A DNA stretch of 44,989 nt from Clostridium sp. AM33-3. Lineage in GTDB: Bacteria > Bacillota > Clostridia > Lachnospirales > Lachnospiraceae. Made by a program: the position numbers and the translations under genes. Shown here in pieces: positions 1 through 8,072 of the stretch; positions within the stretch are counted from its first letter, which is position 1; every line of letters begins with the position of its first letter. Where the stretch lies: assembly GCF_003480315.1 (NCBI RefSeq), contig NZ_QUIV01000026.1, forward strand, positions 1 through 44,989, read 5' to 3'. The notes below the pieces were generated by a model. The model worked only from the letters and a program-made list of their open reading frames with translations. It had not been told where the DNA came from and searched no databases.

Positions 1-233
1 GCCTACTATATGCAAGGAATATCTAATCATACTTATCAGGATCTGATTCAGGATCTATCGTTCATCATCAGGAAAACCGAAGATAAGTGCAAATTTCATG
101 TCATCAGAGTTGGAGCATCTACTAACCGTAATATGATCGGCGGCGGAGCGAATGAAGTACAAAATTTCACAGCATCTGCTTATTCTGTATGGTCTGACCG
201 AACCTTCGGACCTTATTGGTTATTCTTTAAATT
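1..233. other. Unassigned AT-rich edge region
   Basis: This lies downstream of the minus-strand yhaN-like gene and is cut by the window edge. Five of the six frames are broken by stops. The plus frame beginning at base 1 is open throughout and continues about 90 bases into the convergent gene, to a stop near 327. Its translation resembles nothing I recognise, and it has no clear ribosome binding site in view. It may be the 3' end of a gene that starts outside the window, or chance. A short CCGAA/TTCGG inverted repeat near 199-210 lacks a T-run. Confidence 0.2.
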
Positions 234-2132
234 TTACATCGTCACCAGCCGGTACGCGATCTGCTCGGCGGTCATCATCTGTGCCTCTCTCTGGTGGCAC
301 GTAAAGATGATGATCTGCCCAGGGTAGGCCTTTTTCAGCCATTTTAAGGCTGTACGAAGCCGGTCTTCATCGTATAATACGAAGCTGTCATCGAAGATCA
401 GCGGCATATAATCGCCCTCCGGCTGGATGATCCTGGCGGCAGCAAGGCGCAGGGCCAGGTAGATCTGGTCCATGGTGCCGCTGGATACCTGCTCGACCGG
501 AACCAGGCGGGTGCGGGTATTCATGAACACATTCAGGCTTTCATCCACGCTCATGCTGTCGTAGATGCCGCCGGTGATGCCGGAGATCAGCTCAGAGGCA
601 GTTTTGTTCAGATAGAGTCCGAAGGAATCCCGGATGGTAGCGGAAAGGCCGGTCATGGTTTCCAGCGCCAGGTCAATGGCGGTGATCTCCTCCCGGATCC
701 GGTCGTTTTCCGCCAGTACCTGCTTTAAGGACTCAGTCTGGTCTTTACAGTGGGCCAGGTGATCCAGCTTTTTCTCCAGCTCCCACTGAGCTTTCTGCTG
801 GCGGGAGATCGCGTCATCGCAGCTGGTTTCCTTTTCCTGGAGGACAGAGATCTCAGAAGCCTGTTCGTTTACAGACTGCTCGGAACGCTCTAAAACCTGG
901 CTTAAGCGGATGAATTCCTCCATGCGGCTCTCAAACGCAGCCATGGCTTCCTCGGAAATGGAGGAATCACCCAGATGGCGGGAGAAGATTTCCTGCAGAA
1001 GCTTTTCTGTCATGGAGAGCTCCTGCTTTAAGCTGCGATTCTTCATAAAGAGGATAAGACTGACTGCAAAGAAGAGGACCGTGGCAGCGCTTAAGATGCA
1101 GATCAGCCATACTGTGTAGCGGGCCACGCCGGTGGACACAGAGACCAGGGCGCCGGTTACAAAGAAGACCGGCTCAAAGGCCTGGGAGCTTAACACTCCA
1201 AGTCCTGCGGCACCGATGGCGGAAAGCACTGCAAGCACCATCATGATCACAGGAAGCACCACGCGTCCCCTGCGGGCTGTGGCGGCAGCCACATCTTTAT
1301 AATGTGCATAAGCATTCCGGGCATTTTCCTGATATGCATGGATGGAGGCCTCATCGGTAAACTGTGCGCCATCCAGGGCCTGTCTGCCCTTTGCGATCTT
1401 CTGCAGCAGAGTTTCACGCTCGGCCTGCTTTTCGGAAAGCTGGTTCTTTACCTGGGAACGCAGATTCTGGTAGGTCTGAAGCTGATTCTCGTATTCCGGA
1501 GCGGAAATCTCTTTTTCGATATTTTTGATTTCGGTCAGCAGTGCGGTATATGTGCGGGCTGCTTCCGGGGTGAGCTGGCGCTCAAATTCCTTTCTCCGGT
1601 TCTTCAAATGGGTGGTTGCCCTGGTGATGTTCAAAGAAAGGTTGCCGGTGGTGTTCATGTTGGCAATATAATTGCGCAGTTCGGTGACCATGCCGCCCTC
1701 CGTCACGCATTTGAGCTGGCCGATGCTGATGGTGTTGTTGTAAGCGGTCTCGGTGAGGCCGCCCAGCAGAAAGTCCAGAAAACCCTTGGTAGGCTCTACC
1801 TCCTTGCCTGCGGTTTCATTCACAATCACGAAAGACTTCTGATCCTTCTGAAAGTTCCGCTCCAGGCGGTAAATGACCCCATCCTTTTCCACCCGCATCT
1901 GCCCACCGTATACAGCCTTGTTCTGCCACGGCTCATATTTGCTGTAAAGATCCGTGCGGGCCGCCCGGCCGCGTCCACGCTCCAGGCCGAACAGCATGCA
2001 GCGGATGAAGGTGTGCAGCGTGGATTTTCCGGCTTCGTTTCTGCCGTAAACCACATTGAGGTCCTTGTCAAAAGAGACGGAAAGGTCATGGAATTTGCCG
2101 AATCCGTCAATATGTAAATCCAGTATCCGCAT
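234..2132 (-). CDS. YhaN-like AAA family ATPase (SbcC/Rad50-type)
   Basis: 632-residue ATPase of the SbcC/Rad50/YhaN class, which pairs with a metallophosphoesterase in DNA end processing. Visible are an N-terminal Walker A (GRNEAGKST, residues 30-38), long coiled-coil-prone stretches, hydrophobic segments around 290-370 that look like two to three membrane helices, and a second coiled region. An ABC-type signature (SSGTMDQ, ~547) and a Walker B (PLIFDDSF, ~575) close the fold. Bacillus YhaN is much longer (about 960 residues), so the coiled arms are short here. The start is an ATG with GAGGAG upstream, 2 bases after the stop of the yhaO-like gene, so the two are translationally coupled. DNA-repair function is inferred from family and partner; the membrane segments suggest envelope tethering, as proposed for YhaN-type proteins. 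Confidence 0.85.
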   Translation of the reverse strand: MRILDLHIDGFGKFHDLSVSFDKDLNVVYGRNEAGKSTLHTFIRCMLFGLERGRGRAARTDLYSKYEPWQNKAVYGGQMRVEKDGVIYRLERNFQKDQKSFVIVNETAGKEVEPTKGFLDFLLGGLTETAYNNTISIGQLKCVTEGGMVTELRNYIANMNTTGNLSLNITRATTHLKNRRKEFERQLTPEAARTYTALLTEIKNIEKEISAPEYENQLQTYQNLRSQVKNQLSEKQAERETLLQKIAKGRQALDGAQFTDEASIHAYQENARNAYAHYKDVAAATARRGRVVLPVIMMVLAVLSAIGAAGLGVLSSQAFEPVFFVTGALVSVSTGVARYTVWLICILSAATVLFFAVSLILFMKNRSLKQELSMTEKLLQEIFSRHLGDSSISEEAMAAFESRMEEFIRLSQVLERSEQSVNEQASEISVLQEKETSCDDAISRQQKAQWELEKKLDHLAHCKDQTESLKQVLAENDRIREEITAIDLALETMTGLSATIRDSFGLYLNKTASELISGITGGIYDSMSVDESLNVFMNTRTRLVPVEQVSSGTMDQIYLALRLAAARIIQPEGDYMPLIFDDSFVLYDEDRLRTALKWLKKAYPGQIIIFTCHQREAQMMTAEQIAYRLVTM

Positions 2133-2134
2133 GC

Positions 2135-3205
2135 TTAGCTCCTCTCATCTGTCGTTCGCAGCAGAGCGTCGATCCCGTAATACAGCGCCTTTTTCTCAAC
2201 CGGGCTTGGATCATCCTTCTGGAACGCCTGAATGTAAAAACCGATCATATCGCTGGGGTGCTCCGCAAACAGCCGGCAGAAATCGTACTGCGGCTCGGAT
2301 TCATCTACTGCCTCTACGATCTGCAGGCGACGCTCCAGCGGCTCTAAGTCAAAGGTAATGTCCGGGTCACGCATTCCTCGGATGCGGAAGCGGTAAATGT
2401 GCTCCGGTCCGCGCTGCTTCACGGCATCGGTGATGCGGTCGCAGAGCTCCCCGTTGGTGGTGGCCGGTGTGACGTGGACCACCAGAGGAATGTACTGGGT
2501 CCGCGCTACCGGAACAAACTCCAGGGAGATGACCTGGCCGGAGGCAGGCTGGATCTCACCCACGACCATGCCGTGGGGACCGGTTTCTGTTTTATCAAGC
2601 GGCTCTAAGGAACCCGGATAAGCGTAAGAAAAGTCCGGTGCCAGCTCAGGCTTGTGGATATGGCCAAGTGCCGTATAGGAAAAACCGGTGCGTGCCAGGC
2701 TTCCTTTGTCCAGCGGAAGATGAGAAGCATCTCCGCCGTGGGCCAGCAGTACATGGATGTGACCATCGTCCGGAGCCTTAATGCCGTTTAAGCGAGCCTC
2801 ATTGATCTCTGCGGTGTGATAGGAGAAACCGTGTACCTCCAGGTTTAAGTCCCTGAAATAAACGGAGCTTAATTCCTCCGACATGAGGAAGGTGACATTG
2901 GGACACCAGGTAAAGCTCATGAGCGCAGAGCTGGGCCGGATACGGTCATGGTTTCCCGCAATGATCATGACCTGCACGCCGGGAATGGTAGAGAACAGGT
3001 AGTTGACCTCTTTTAAGTCCCGCAGGAGCGGCTGGCGGTGAAAAAGATCTCCGGAGATGAAGAGACAGTCCGCGTCCCGCAGTCTGGCCTGGCGGATCAC
3101 TTCGGCAAAGCTGTCGCGGATGGCCTGGGCGCGCTCACGGCTCCAGGGCCGGTCACTGTCCGGATTCATGCCCCAGTGGACATCGGCAATGTGGATAAAT
3201 TTCAT
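2135..3205 (-). CDS. YhaO-like metallophosphoesterase (SbcD-type exonuclease)
   Basis: 356-residue calcineurin-like phosphoesterase, the nuclease partner of the ATPase that follows. The metal-binding motifs are all present in order: ADVHWG near the N-terminus, GDLFH, GNHDR, LAHGG and GHIHKPE. The C-terminal part matches the capping region of SbcD/YhaO proteins. I chose the ATG at 3205 because AAGGAGT lies at good distance and the protein then opens with the usual MKFIHIADVH. An upstream in-frame ATG at 3268 falls inside a perfect hairpin and would add 21 residues unlike the family. The gene is coupled to the ATPase (2-base gap) and lies 119 bases after asnS. Likely role: Mn-dependent DNA exonuclease in recombination or repair, by family. 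Confidence 0.87.
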   Translation of the reverse strand: MKFIHIADVHWGMNPDSDRPWSRERAQAIRDSFAEVIRQARLRDADCLFISGDLFHRQPLLRDLKEVNYLFSTIPGVQVMIIAGNHDRIRPSSALMSFTWCPNVTFLMSEELSSVYFRDLNLEVHGFSYHTAEINEARLNGIKAPDDGHIHVLLAHGGDASHLPLDKGSLARTGFSYTALGHIHKPELAPDFSYAYPGSLEPLDKTETGPHGMVVGEIQPASGQVISLEFVPVARTQYIPLVVHVTPATTNGELCDRITDAVKQRGPEHIYRFRIRGMRDPDITFDLEPLERRLQIVEAVDESEPQYDFCRLFAEHPSDMIGFYIQAFQKDDPSPVEKKALYYGIDALLRTTDERS

Positions 3206-3225
3206 AAGGCACTCCTTAAAATGCG

Positions 3226-3268
3226 ATGCGGGTATGCCGGCAGTTCGTTCTGCACAGTATACCCGCAT
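3226..3268 (-). promoter_or_regulatory. Leader hairpin before the yhaO-like gene
   Basis: A perfect 10-base inverted repeat (ATGCGGGTAT at 3226-3235, ATACCCGCAT at 3259-3268) encloses a smaller GCAG/CTGC stem. On the minus strand it lies 20 bases before the yhaO-like start and is followed by CGCATTTTAAGGAG. It could be a weak terminator or attenuator between asnS and the repair pair, or an RNA-stability element. The T-run is short, so full termination is doubtful. Confidence 0.5.
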
Positions 3269-3324
3269 AGGTTTTTGCGAATCCGGAACGTGTCAGAGGC
3301 ACGGTACGGATCGGATTATTTGAT

Positions 3325-4716
3325 TTACAGCTCGCAGTTGCCTACGGTTCTCGGGAACGGGATCACGTCGCGGATGTTGCCCATGCCGGTTAAATACATG
3401 ACGCAGCGCTCAAAGCCCAGACCGAAGCCGGAGTGGCGCGCAGAACCGTATTTGCGAAGATCCAGATAGAACTGGTAATCCTCCTTCTTTAAGCCGAGCT
3501 CGTCCATGCGTGCGGTAAGCTTCTCCAGGTTATCCTCACGCTGGCTTCCGCCGATGATCTCACCAATGCCTGGTACCAGACAGTCGACTGCGGCAACGGT
3601 CTTTCCGTCCGGGTTCATCTTCATGTAGAAGGCCTTGATCTCCTTCGGGTAATCGGTAACGAATACCGGCTTTTTAAAGATCTGCTCGGTCAGGAAGCGC
3701 TCATGCTCAGTCTGAAGGTCGCAGCCCCAGGATACCTTGTAGTCGAACTGGTCGTTGTGCTCCTCCAGGATCTTAACGGCCTCGGTGTAGGTAACGCGGC
3801 CGAACTCGGAGTTCACAACATTGTTGAGGCGGTCTAACAGTCCCTTGTCGATGAAGCTGTTGAAGAAAGCCATCTCCTCCGGAGCATGCTCTAAAACGTA
3901 GCGGATGACATATTTTAACATGCCCTCGGCAACCTCCATGTTGTCGTCCAGATCAGCGAAGGCCATCTCCGGCTCGATCATCCAGAATTCGGCAGCGTGG
4001 CGGGTCGTGTTGGAATTCTCAGCGCGGAAGGTTGGTCCGAAGGTGTAGATGTTGCGGAATGCCATGGCGTAGGTTTCGCCGTTTAACTGACCGCTTACGG
4101 TTAAGTTGGTCGGTTTTGCAAAGAAATCTTTGGTGAAATCAACAGCACCGTCCTCAGTCTTCGGGATGTTGTTTAAATCCATGGTGGTTACCTGGAACAT
4201 CTCACCGGCACCCTCGCAGTCACTTCCGGTGATGAGCGGAGTGTGAACATAAACGAAATCACGCTCCTGGAAATACTGATGGATTGCGTATGCGATCAGG
4301 GAACGTACGCGGAATACAGCCTGGAAGGTGTTGGTGCGCGGACGCAGATGTGTGATGGTACGCAGATATTCCAGGGTGTGGCGCTTTTTCTGCAGCGGGT
4401 AATCCGGAGCAGACGGACCCTCTACAGCAACCTCTACAGCCTGGATCTCAAACGGCTGTTTTGCATCCGGGGTAGCAACCAGGGTACCCTTTACGATGAT
4501 GGCAGCGCCTACGTTTAATTTGCTGATCTCGGCAAAGTTTGCCATGTTGTCATGATAAACGACCTGAAGGGTCTCAAAATAGGTTCCGTCGCTGACTACG
4601 ATAAAGCCAAAGGCCTTGGAAGCACGCACGCTGCGCACCCAGCCGCCGACAGAAACCTCTTTATCCAGGTAAGCTTCCCGGTTTTTATACAGTTCTCTTA
4701 CAGTAACTAAATCCAT
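3325..4716 (-). CDS. asnS: Asparaginyl-tRNA synthetase
   Basis: 463-residue class IIb aminoacyl-tRNA synthetase that charges tRNA-Asn with asparagine in the cytoplasm. An N-terminal OB-fold anticodon-binding domain (about residues 1-105, with [11 protein letters not shown]) is followed by the class II catalytic core. Motif 2 ([15 protein letters not shown], ~233-248) and motif 3 (GFGLGFERC, ~435) are intact, and the protein ends in the typical RTVGNCEL. The length is normal. The ATG has AAAGGAG 7 bases upstream. A sigma-A-like promoter is visible in the intergenic region (TATAAT, 17-base spacer, TTGAAT on the minus strand). I looked for a T-box leader, common for such genes in Firmicutes, and did not find its conserved antiterminator sequence. 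Confidence 0.97.
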   Translation of the reverse strand: MDLVTVRELYKNREAYLDKEVSVGGWVRSVRASKAFGFIVVSDGTYFETLQVVYHDNMANFAEISKLNVGAAIIVKGTLVATPDAKQPFEIQAVEVAVEGPSAPDYPLQKKRHTLEYLRTITHLRPRTNTFQAVFRVRSLIAYAIHQYFQERDFVYVHTPLITGSDCEGAGEMFQVTTMDLNNIPKTEDGAVDFTKDFFAKPTNLTVSGQLNGETYAMAFRNIYTFGPTFRAENSNTTRHAAEFWMIEPEMAFADLDDNMEVAEGMLKYVIRYVLEHAPEEMAFFNSFIDKGLLDRLNNVVNSEFGRVTYTEAVKILEEHNDQFDYKVSWGCDLQTEHERFLTEQIFKKPVFVTDYPKEIKAFYMKMNPDGKTVAAVDCLVPGIGEIIGGSQREDNLEKLTARMDELGLKKEDYQFYLDLRKYGSARHSGFGLGFERCVMYLTGMGNIRDVIPFPRTVGNCEL

Positions 4717-4789
4717 AATACTTCTCCTTTGATCTGCATTCTTTTCAATCTTTTAACAGAATATATTATTATTTGCATACTTAAACAAG

Positions 4790-4818
4790 ATTATACTTCA
4801 TTTTATAAGGTGATTCAA
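4790..4818 (-). promoter_or_regulatory. Predicted asnS promoter
   Basis: On the minus strand: -35 TTGAAT (4818-4813), a 17-base spacer, and a perfect -10 TATAAT (4795-4790). It lies about 75 bases upstream of the asnS ATG and fits the vegetative sigma-A consensus. Confidence 0.65.
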
Positions 4819-4829
4819 GAAAAATATCG

Positions 4830-4843
4830 AAATACGCGTATTT
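4830..4843. promoter_or_regulatory. 14-base palindrome, candidate operator
   Basis: AAATACGCGTATTT is a perfect dyad, extended to CGAAA...TTTTCG with one bulged base (4828-4846). It sits 12 bases upstream of the asnS -35 and about 140 bases upstream of the glgC -35. It could bind a dimeric regulator. No T-run follows, so a terminator is unlikely. Confidence 0.4.
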
Positions 4844-4986
4844 TCGGCTCTATCCGGAAACGGCAGTACAAAATCGGATAAATTGTGTTACCCAATTCTC
4901 AATATACCATATATTGACAAATGCAAAAAATACGCAAAAAGTGTCGGAAAATGTACAAAAATTATTGAAAATAATACAATTATTTG

Positions 4987-5015
4987 TTCACTTTCTCTGA
5001 AATGCGTGGTATAAT
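4987..5015 (+). promoter_or_regulatory. Predicted glgC-glgD promoter
   Basis: -35 TTCACT (4987-4992), a 17-base spacer, and -10 TATAAT (5010-5015) preceded by TGG, which makes it an extended -10 promoter. It lies 35 bases upstream of the chosen GTG start. Confidence 0.65.
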
Positions 5016-5049
5016 AATAGGCACAAGAAAACTACAGCGAGGTGATAAC

Positions 5050-6324
5050 GTGATTAAAAAGGAAATGATTGCCATGCTTTTGGCAGGGGGACAGGGCAGC
5101 CGCCTTGGAGTATTAACACAAAAAGTCGCAAAACCGGCAGTATCGTTTGGCGGCAAATACAGAATTATCGATTTTCCGCTCAGCAACTGTATCAATTCTG
5201 GCGTTGACACAGTTGGCGTTTTAACACAGTATCAGCCATTACGTCTGAACAGTCACATAGGAATTGGCATTCCGTGGGATTTGGACCGTAATGTCGGAGG
5301 AGTTACCATTCTTCCGCCGTACGAGCGGAGCAAGGGCAGTGACTGGTATACCGGTACCGCGAACGCCATTTATCAGAACCTGGAGTACATGGAAAGCTAC
5401 AATCCGGACTACGTTCTGATCCTTTCCGGCGACCACATCTATAAGATGGATTATGAGGTTATGCTGGAATATCACAAAGCAAACAACGCAGATGTCACCA
5501 TCGCATGTATGCCGGTTCCGATCGAAGAGGCAAGCCGCTTCGGTATCGTGATCACCGATGAGAATAACCGTATCACCGAGTTTGAGGAGAAGCCGGCAAA
5601 TCCGCGCAGCAACCTGGCTTCCATGGGAATCTACATATTCAGCTGGAAGGCGCTGAAGGAAGCGCTCATTGCCATGTCGGAAGAGCCTGGCTGTGACTTT
5701 GGTAAGCATGTCATTCCGTACTGCCATGAGAAGCAGGAACGTATCTTTGCCTACGAGTACAACGGCTACTGGAAGGATGTCGGAACCCTCGGCTCCTACT
5801 GGGAGGCAAACATGGAGCTCATCGATATCATTCCGGAGTTCAACCTTTACGAGGAATACTGGAAGATTTATACCAAGAGCGATATCATCCCGCCACAGTA
5901 TGTGGCAGCAGATGCAGTCATCGACCGGAGCATCATCGGTGAGGGTACCGAGGTGCATGGAACCATTACCAATTCGGTCATTGGCGCGGGCGTTACCATT
6001 GAGCCGGGAGCAGAGGTACACGATTCCATCATCATGCGCGACTGCCATATCAAAGCAGGCGCAAAAGTAAACAAAGCGATCGTGGCAGAAGATACCACAG
6101 TGGGCGAGGGCTCCGAGCTTGGTGTGGGCGAGTACGCACCGAGCAAATACGACCCGAAGGTTTACCAGTTCGACCTGGTTACCATTGGTGAGCACAGCGT
6201 GATCCCGGATCATGTAAAAATTGGTAAGAATACCGCAATTTCCGGCGTCACCACTCCGGAGGACTATACCGACGGAGCACTGGCAAGCGGAGACTACATT
6301 ATAAAGGCAGGTGGCGTACGATGA
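5050..6324 (+). CDS. glgC: Glucose-1-phosphate adenylyltransferase, catalytic subunit
   Basis: 424 residues. It makes ADP-glucose from ATP and glucose-1-phosphate, the committed step of bacterial glycogen synthesis. The N-terminal nucleotidyltransferase domain carries the pyrophosphorylase signature ([14 protein letters not shown], then KPAVSFGG), the catalytic-site [10 protein letters not shown], the sugar-phosphate site EFEEKP and the YWKDVGT motif. A left-handed beta-helix (hexapeptide repeats) follows. I chose the GTG at 5050, preceded by GAGGTG at 5 bases. The longer frame begins with a TTG inside the promoter and is not credible. The stop overlaps the glgD start by 4 bases (ATGA), so the two subunits are coupled. 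The C-terminal tail is somewhat longer than in Bacillus GlgC. Confidence 0.96.
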   Translation: MIKKEMIAMLLAGGQGSRLGVLTQKVAKPAVSFGGKYRIIDFPLSNCINSGVDTVGVLTQYQPLRLNSHIGIGIPWDLDRNVGGVTILPPYERSKGSDWYTGTANAIYQNLEYMESYNPDYVLILSGDHIYKMDYEVMLEYHKANNADVTIACMPVPIEEASRFGIVITDENNRITEFEEKPANPRSNLASMGIYIFSWKALKEALIAMSEEPGCDFGKHVIPYCHEKQERIFAYEYNGYWKDVGTLGSYWEANMELIDIIPEFNLYEEYWKIYTKSDIIPPQYVAADAVIDRSIIGEGTEVHGTITNSVIGAGVTIEPGAEVHDSIIMRDCHIKAGAKVNKAIVAEDTTVGEGSELGVGEYAPSKYDPKVYQFDLVTIGEHSVIPDHVKIGKNTAISGVTTPEDYTDGALASGDYIIKAGGVR

Positions 6325-7442
6325 AAGCGATTGGTATTGTATTAGCAGGCGGAAACAGTAAGAGAATGCGGGAATTATCCAACAAGCGCGCGATTTCCGC
6401 AATGCCGGTTGCAGGCAGCTACCGCAGCATTGACTTTGCGCTCAGCAACATGAGCAACTCCCATATCCAGAACGTGGCGGTGTTTACCCAGTACAACTCC
6501 CGTTCCTTAAACGAGCATTTAAGCTCCTCCAAGTGGTGGGATTTCGGAAGAAAACAGGGCGGACTTTATGTATTCACTCCAACCATCACCGCAGAGAACA
6601 GTGACTGGTACCGCGGCACCGCAGATGCCCTTTATCAGAATCTCACCTTTTTAAAGAACAGCCATGAGCCTTATGTGGTCATTGCTGCCGGCGACGGTAT
6701 CTACAAGCTGGACTACAACAAGGTTCTGGAATATCACATTGAAAAGAAGGCAGACATTACCGTAGTCTGCAAGGATATGCCGGAGACAGAGGATATCACC
6801 CGCTTTGGCCAGGTGAAGTTAAACGATGACGGCCGCATCATCGACTTCGACGAGAAGCCTATGGTTTCCACCTCCAGCACCATTTCCTGCGGTATTTATG
6901 TGATCCGCAGACGCCAGCTGATCGAGCTCATTGAGCGCTGCGCGGCAGAAGACCGCGTAGACTTTGTCCGCGATATCCTGGTGCGTTACAAAAACTTAAA
7001 ACGTATCTATGCATACAAGCTGAATTCCTACTGGAGCAATATCGCTTCTGTAGAGTCCTACTACAAGACCAATATGGACTTCTTAAAGCCGGAGGTACGC
7101 AACTATTTCTTCAAGGAATATCCGGATGTATACTCCAAGGTGGATGACCTTCCGCCGGCAAAATACAATCCGGGCGCACTGGTGAAGAACAGCCTGATTT
7201 CCAGCGGATCTATCATCAACGGAACCGTAGAAAACTCCATTCTCTTCAAGAAAGCATATGTTGGAAACAACTGCGTGATCAAGAATTCCATCATCCTGAA
7301 CGATGTTTATATTGGCGACAACACTGTTATCGAGAACTGCATCGTAGAGAGCCGCGATACCATCCGTGCCAACACGACCTATATCGGTACGCCGGATGAT
7401 ATTAAGATCGTTATCGAGAAAAACGAGCGCTATACCCTGTAA
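6321..7442 (+). CDS. glgD: GlgD subunit of ADP-glucose pyrophosphorylase
   Basis: 373 residues, homologous to GlgC but non-catalytic in type. In Firmicutes it forms a heteromer with GlgC and raises its activity. The sequence shows the degeneration directly. The pyrophosphorylase loop reads [13 protein letters not shown] instead of [11 protein letters not shown], the following KPA is replaced by SAMPVAG, and the active-site SGDH is AAGDG. The [14 protein letters not shown] and DFDEKP segments and the C-terminal hexapeptide helix remain. Translation is coupled to glgC through an ATGA overlap. Glycogen enzymes downstream in the pathway (glgA, glgB, glgP) are not in the window. Confidence 0.94.
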   Translation: MKAIGIVLAGGNSKRMRELSNKRAISAMPVAGSYRSIDFALSNMSNSHIQNVAVFTQYNSRSLNEHLSSSKWWDFGRKQGGLYVFTPTITAENSDWYRGTADALYQNLTFLKNSHEPYVVIAAGDGIYKLDYNKVLEYHIEKKADITVVCKDMPETEDITRFGQVKLNDDGRIIDFDEKPMVSTSSTISCGIYVIRRRQLIELIERCAAEDRVDFVRDILVRYKNLKRIYAYKLNSYWSNIASVESYYKTNMDFLKPEVRNYFFKEYPDVYSKVDDLPPAKYNPGALVKNSLISSGSIINGTVENSILFKKAYVGNNCVIKNSIILNDVYIGDNTVIENCIVESRDTIRANTTYIGTPDDIKIVIEKNERYTL

Positions 7443-7500
7443 TGGGCCCGGCAGGACAGCCGGCAGGGCGGCATCGTTTCGACATCATGAAAACAGACAG

Positions 7501-7540
7501 AGCTGACCGGGACAGGCCTTCGGGCTTTTTCCGGACAGCT
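7501..7540 (+). promoter_or_regulatory. Nested hairpin between glgD and spoVG
   Basis: The outer stem AGCTG-A-CCGG (7501-7510) pairs with CCGG-A-CAGCT (7531-7540), leaving one A-A mismatch. Inside lies AGGCC-TTCG-GGCTT, a small UUCG-capped stem followed by TTTTT, which alone resembles a weak intrinsic terminator. The two structures are mutually compatible only if the U-run stays inside the larger stem. This could be a glgD 3' end, an attenuator or a processing site. It lies 26 bases before the spoVG start. Confidence 0.45.
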
Positions 7541-7566
7541 TCATCAAAACGGGGGAGGGGTTCCAC

Positions 7567-7848
7567 ATGCAGATAACAGATGTGAGAGTGAGGAAAATCG
7601 AAAAAGAAGGGAAAATGAAAGCAATCGTTTCCATTACCATAGATAACGAATTTGTTGTCCATGATATCAAAGTCATTGAAGGTGAGAAGGGATTGTTCAT
7701 CGCTATGCCGAGCCGCAAGGCAGCAGATGGCGAGTACCGTGATATCGCACATCCGATCAATTCGGGAACCCGCGATATGATCCAGTCTGTGATCCTTGAA
7801 AAGTACGCGACAGCGGCACTGGAGGAGCAGCAGGAAGAGCTGGCATAA
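7567..7848 (+). CDS. spoVG: Septation/sporulation regulator SpoVG
   Basis: 93-residue SpoVG, a small nucleic-acid-binding regulator that in Bacillus affects asymmetric septation and sporulation and in other Firmicutes affects virulence and envelope genes. The conserved opening [10 protein letters not shown], the central [11 protein letters not shown] and [10 protein letters not shown], and DIAHPINS are all present. The length is normal for the family. The start is preceded by a strong GGGGGAGGGG. It lies 124 bases after glgD and has a clear terminator 44 bases downstream. No convincing promoter of its own is visible, so it may be read through from glgCD or from a promoter I cannot recognise. 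Confidence 0.96.
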   Translation: MQITDVRVRKIEKEGKMKAIVSITIDNEFVVHDIKVIEGEKGLFIAMPSRKAADGEYRDIAHPINSGTRDMIQSVILEKYATAALEEQQEELA

Positions 7849-7892
7849 ATAACGTCTGCAAATAACGCACAAATATATAAAAAGTCAGAAAG

Positions 7893-7929
7893 GCACTCGC
7901 GGGATATCGTCTCTGCGGGTGCTTTTTTT
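7893..7929 (+). terminator. Intrinsic terminator after spoVG
   Basis: An 8-base stem (GCACTCGC at 7893-7900 with GCGGGTGC at 7915-7922, one G-T pair) is followed at once by seven T (7923-7929). It ends the glgC-glgD-spoVG unit. Confidence 0.9.
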
Positions 7930-8020
7930 GTATGATAGGAAATTACGTCCCCAAGTCACATTCTTTTTCACCCGAAAAAATACCAATTTTGCCGAAGTTT
8001 GACCGATTGGGGCGAAGTAC

Positions 8021-8049
8021 TTGCATCCGGTACTTTTACTTGCTATAGT
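8021..8049 (+). promoter_or_regulatory. Predicted promoter of the BTAD regulator
   Basis: -35 TTGCAT (8021-8026), a 17-base spacer, and -10 TATAGT (8044-8049), located 23 bases before the ATG. This is a good sigma-A-type match. The upstream 90 bases contain no obvious dyad. Confidence 0.65.
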
Positions 8050-8072
8050 GAGTAGAAAGGGAGGCGTGCGTT

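Larger units (their letters stand above)
4717..5049. promoter_or_regulatory. Divergent asnS/glgC intergenic region
   Basis: 333 AT-rich bases without a gene. It holds the asnS promoter (minus strand, 4790-4818), a 14-base perfect palindrome (4830-4843), an ATTATT-GAA-AATAAT inverted repeat (4961-4975) and the glgC promoter (4987-5015). An isolated TTGACA at 4914-4919 has no matching -10. Confidence 0.6.

Noticed and set aside
3206..3268. Upstream ATG for the yhaO-like gene
   Set aside because: Falls in the hairpin, has no ribosome site and adds residues absent from the family.
4717..4983. T-box leader for asnS
   Set aside because: The conserved T-box antiterminator sequence is absent on the minus strand and a plain promoter explains the region.
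5239..6402. Minus-strand open frame opposite glgC
   Set aside because: Shadow of the strongly conserved glgC reading frame; crosses into glgD and lacks start signals and homology.
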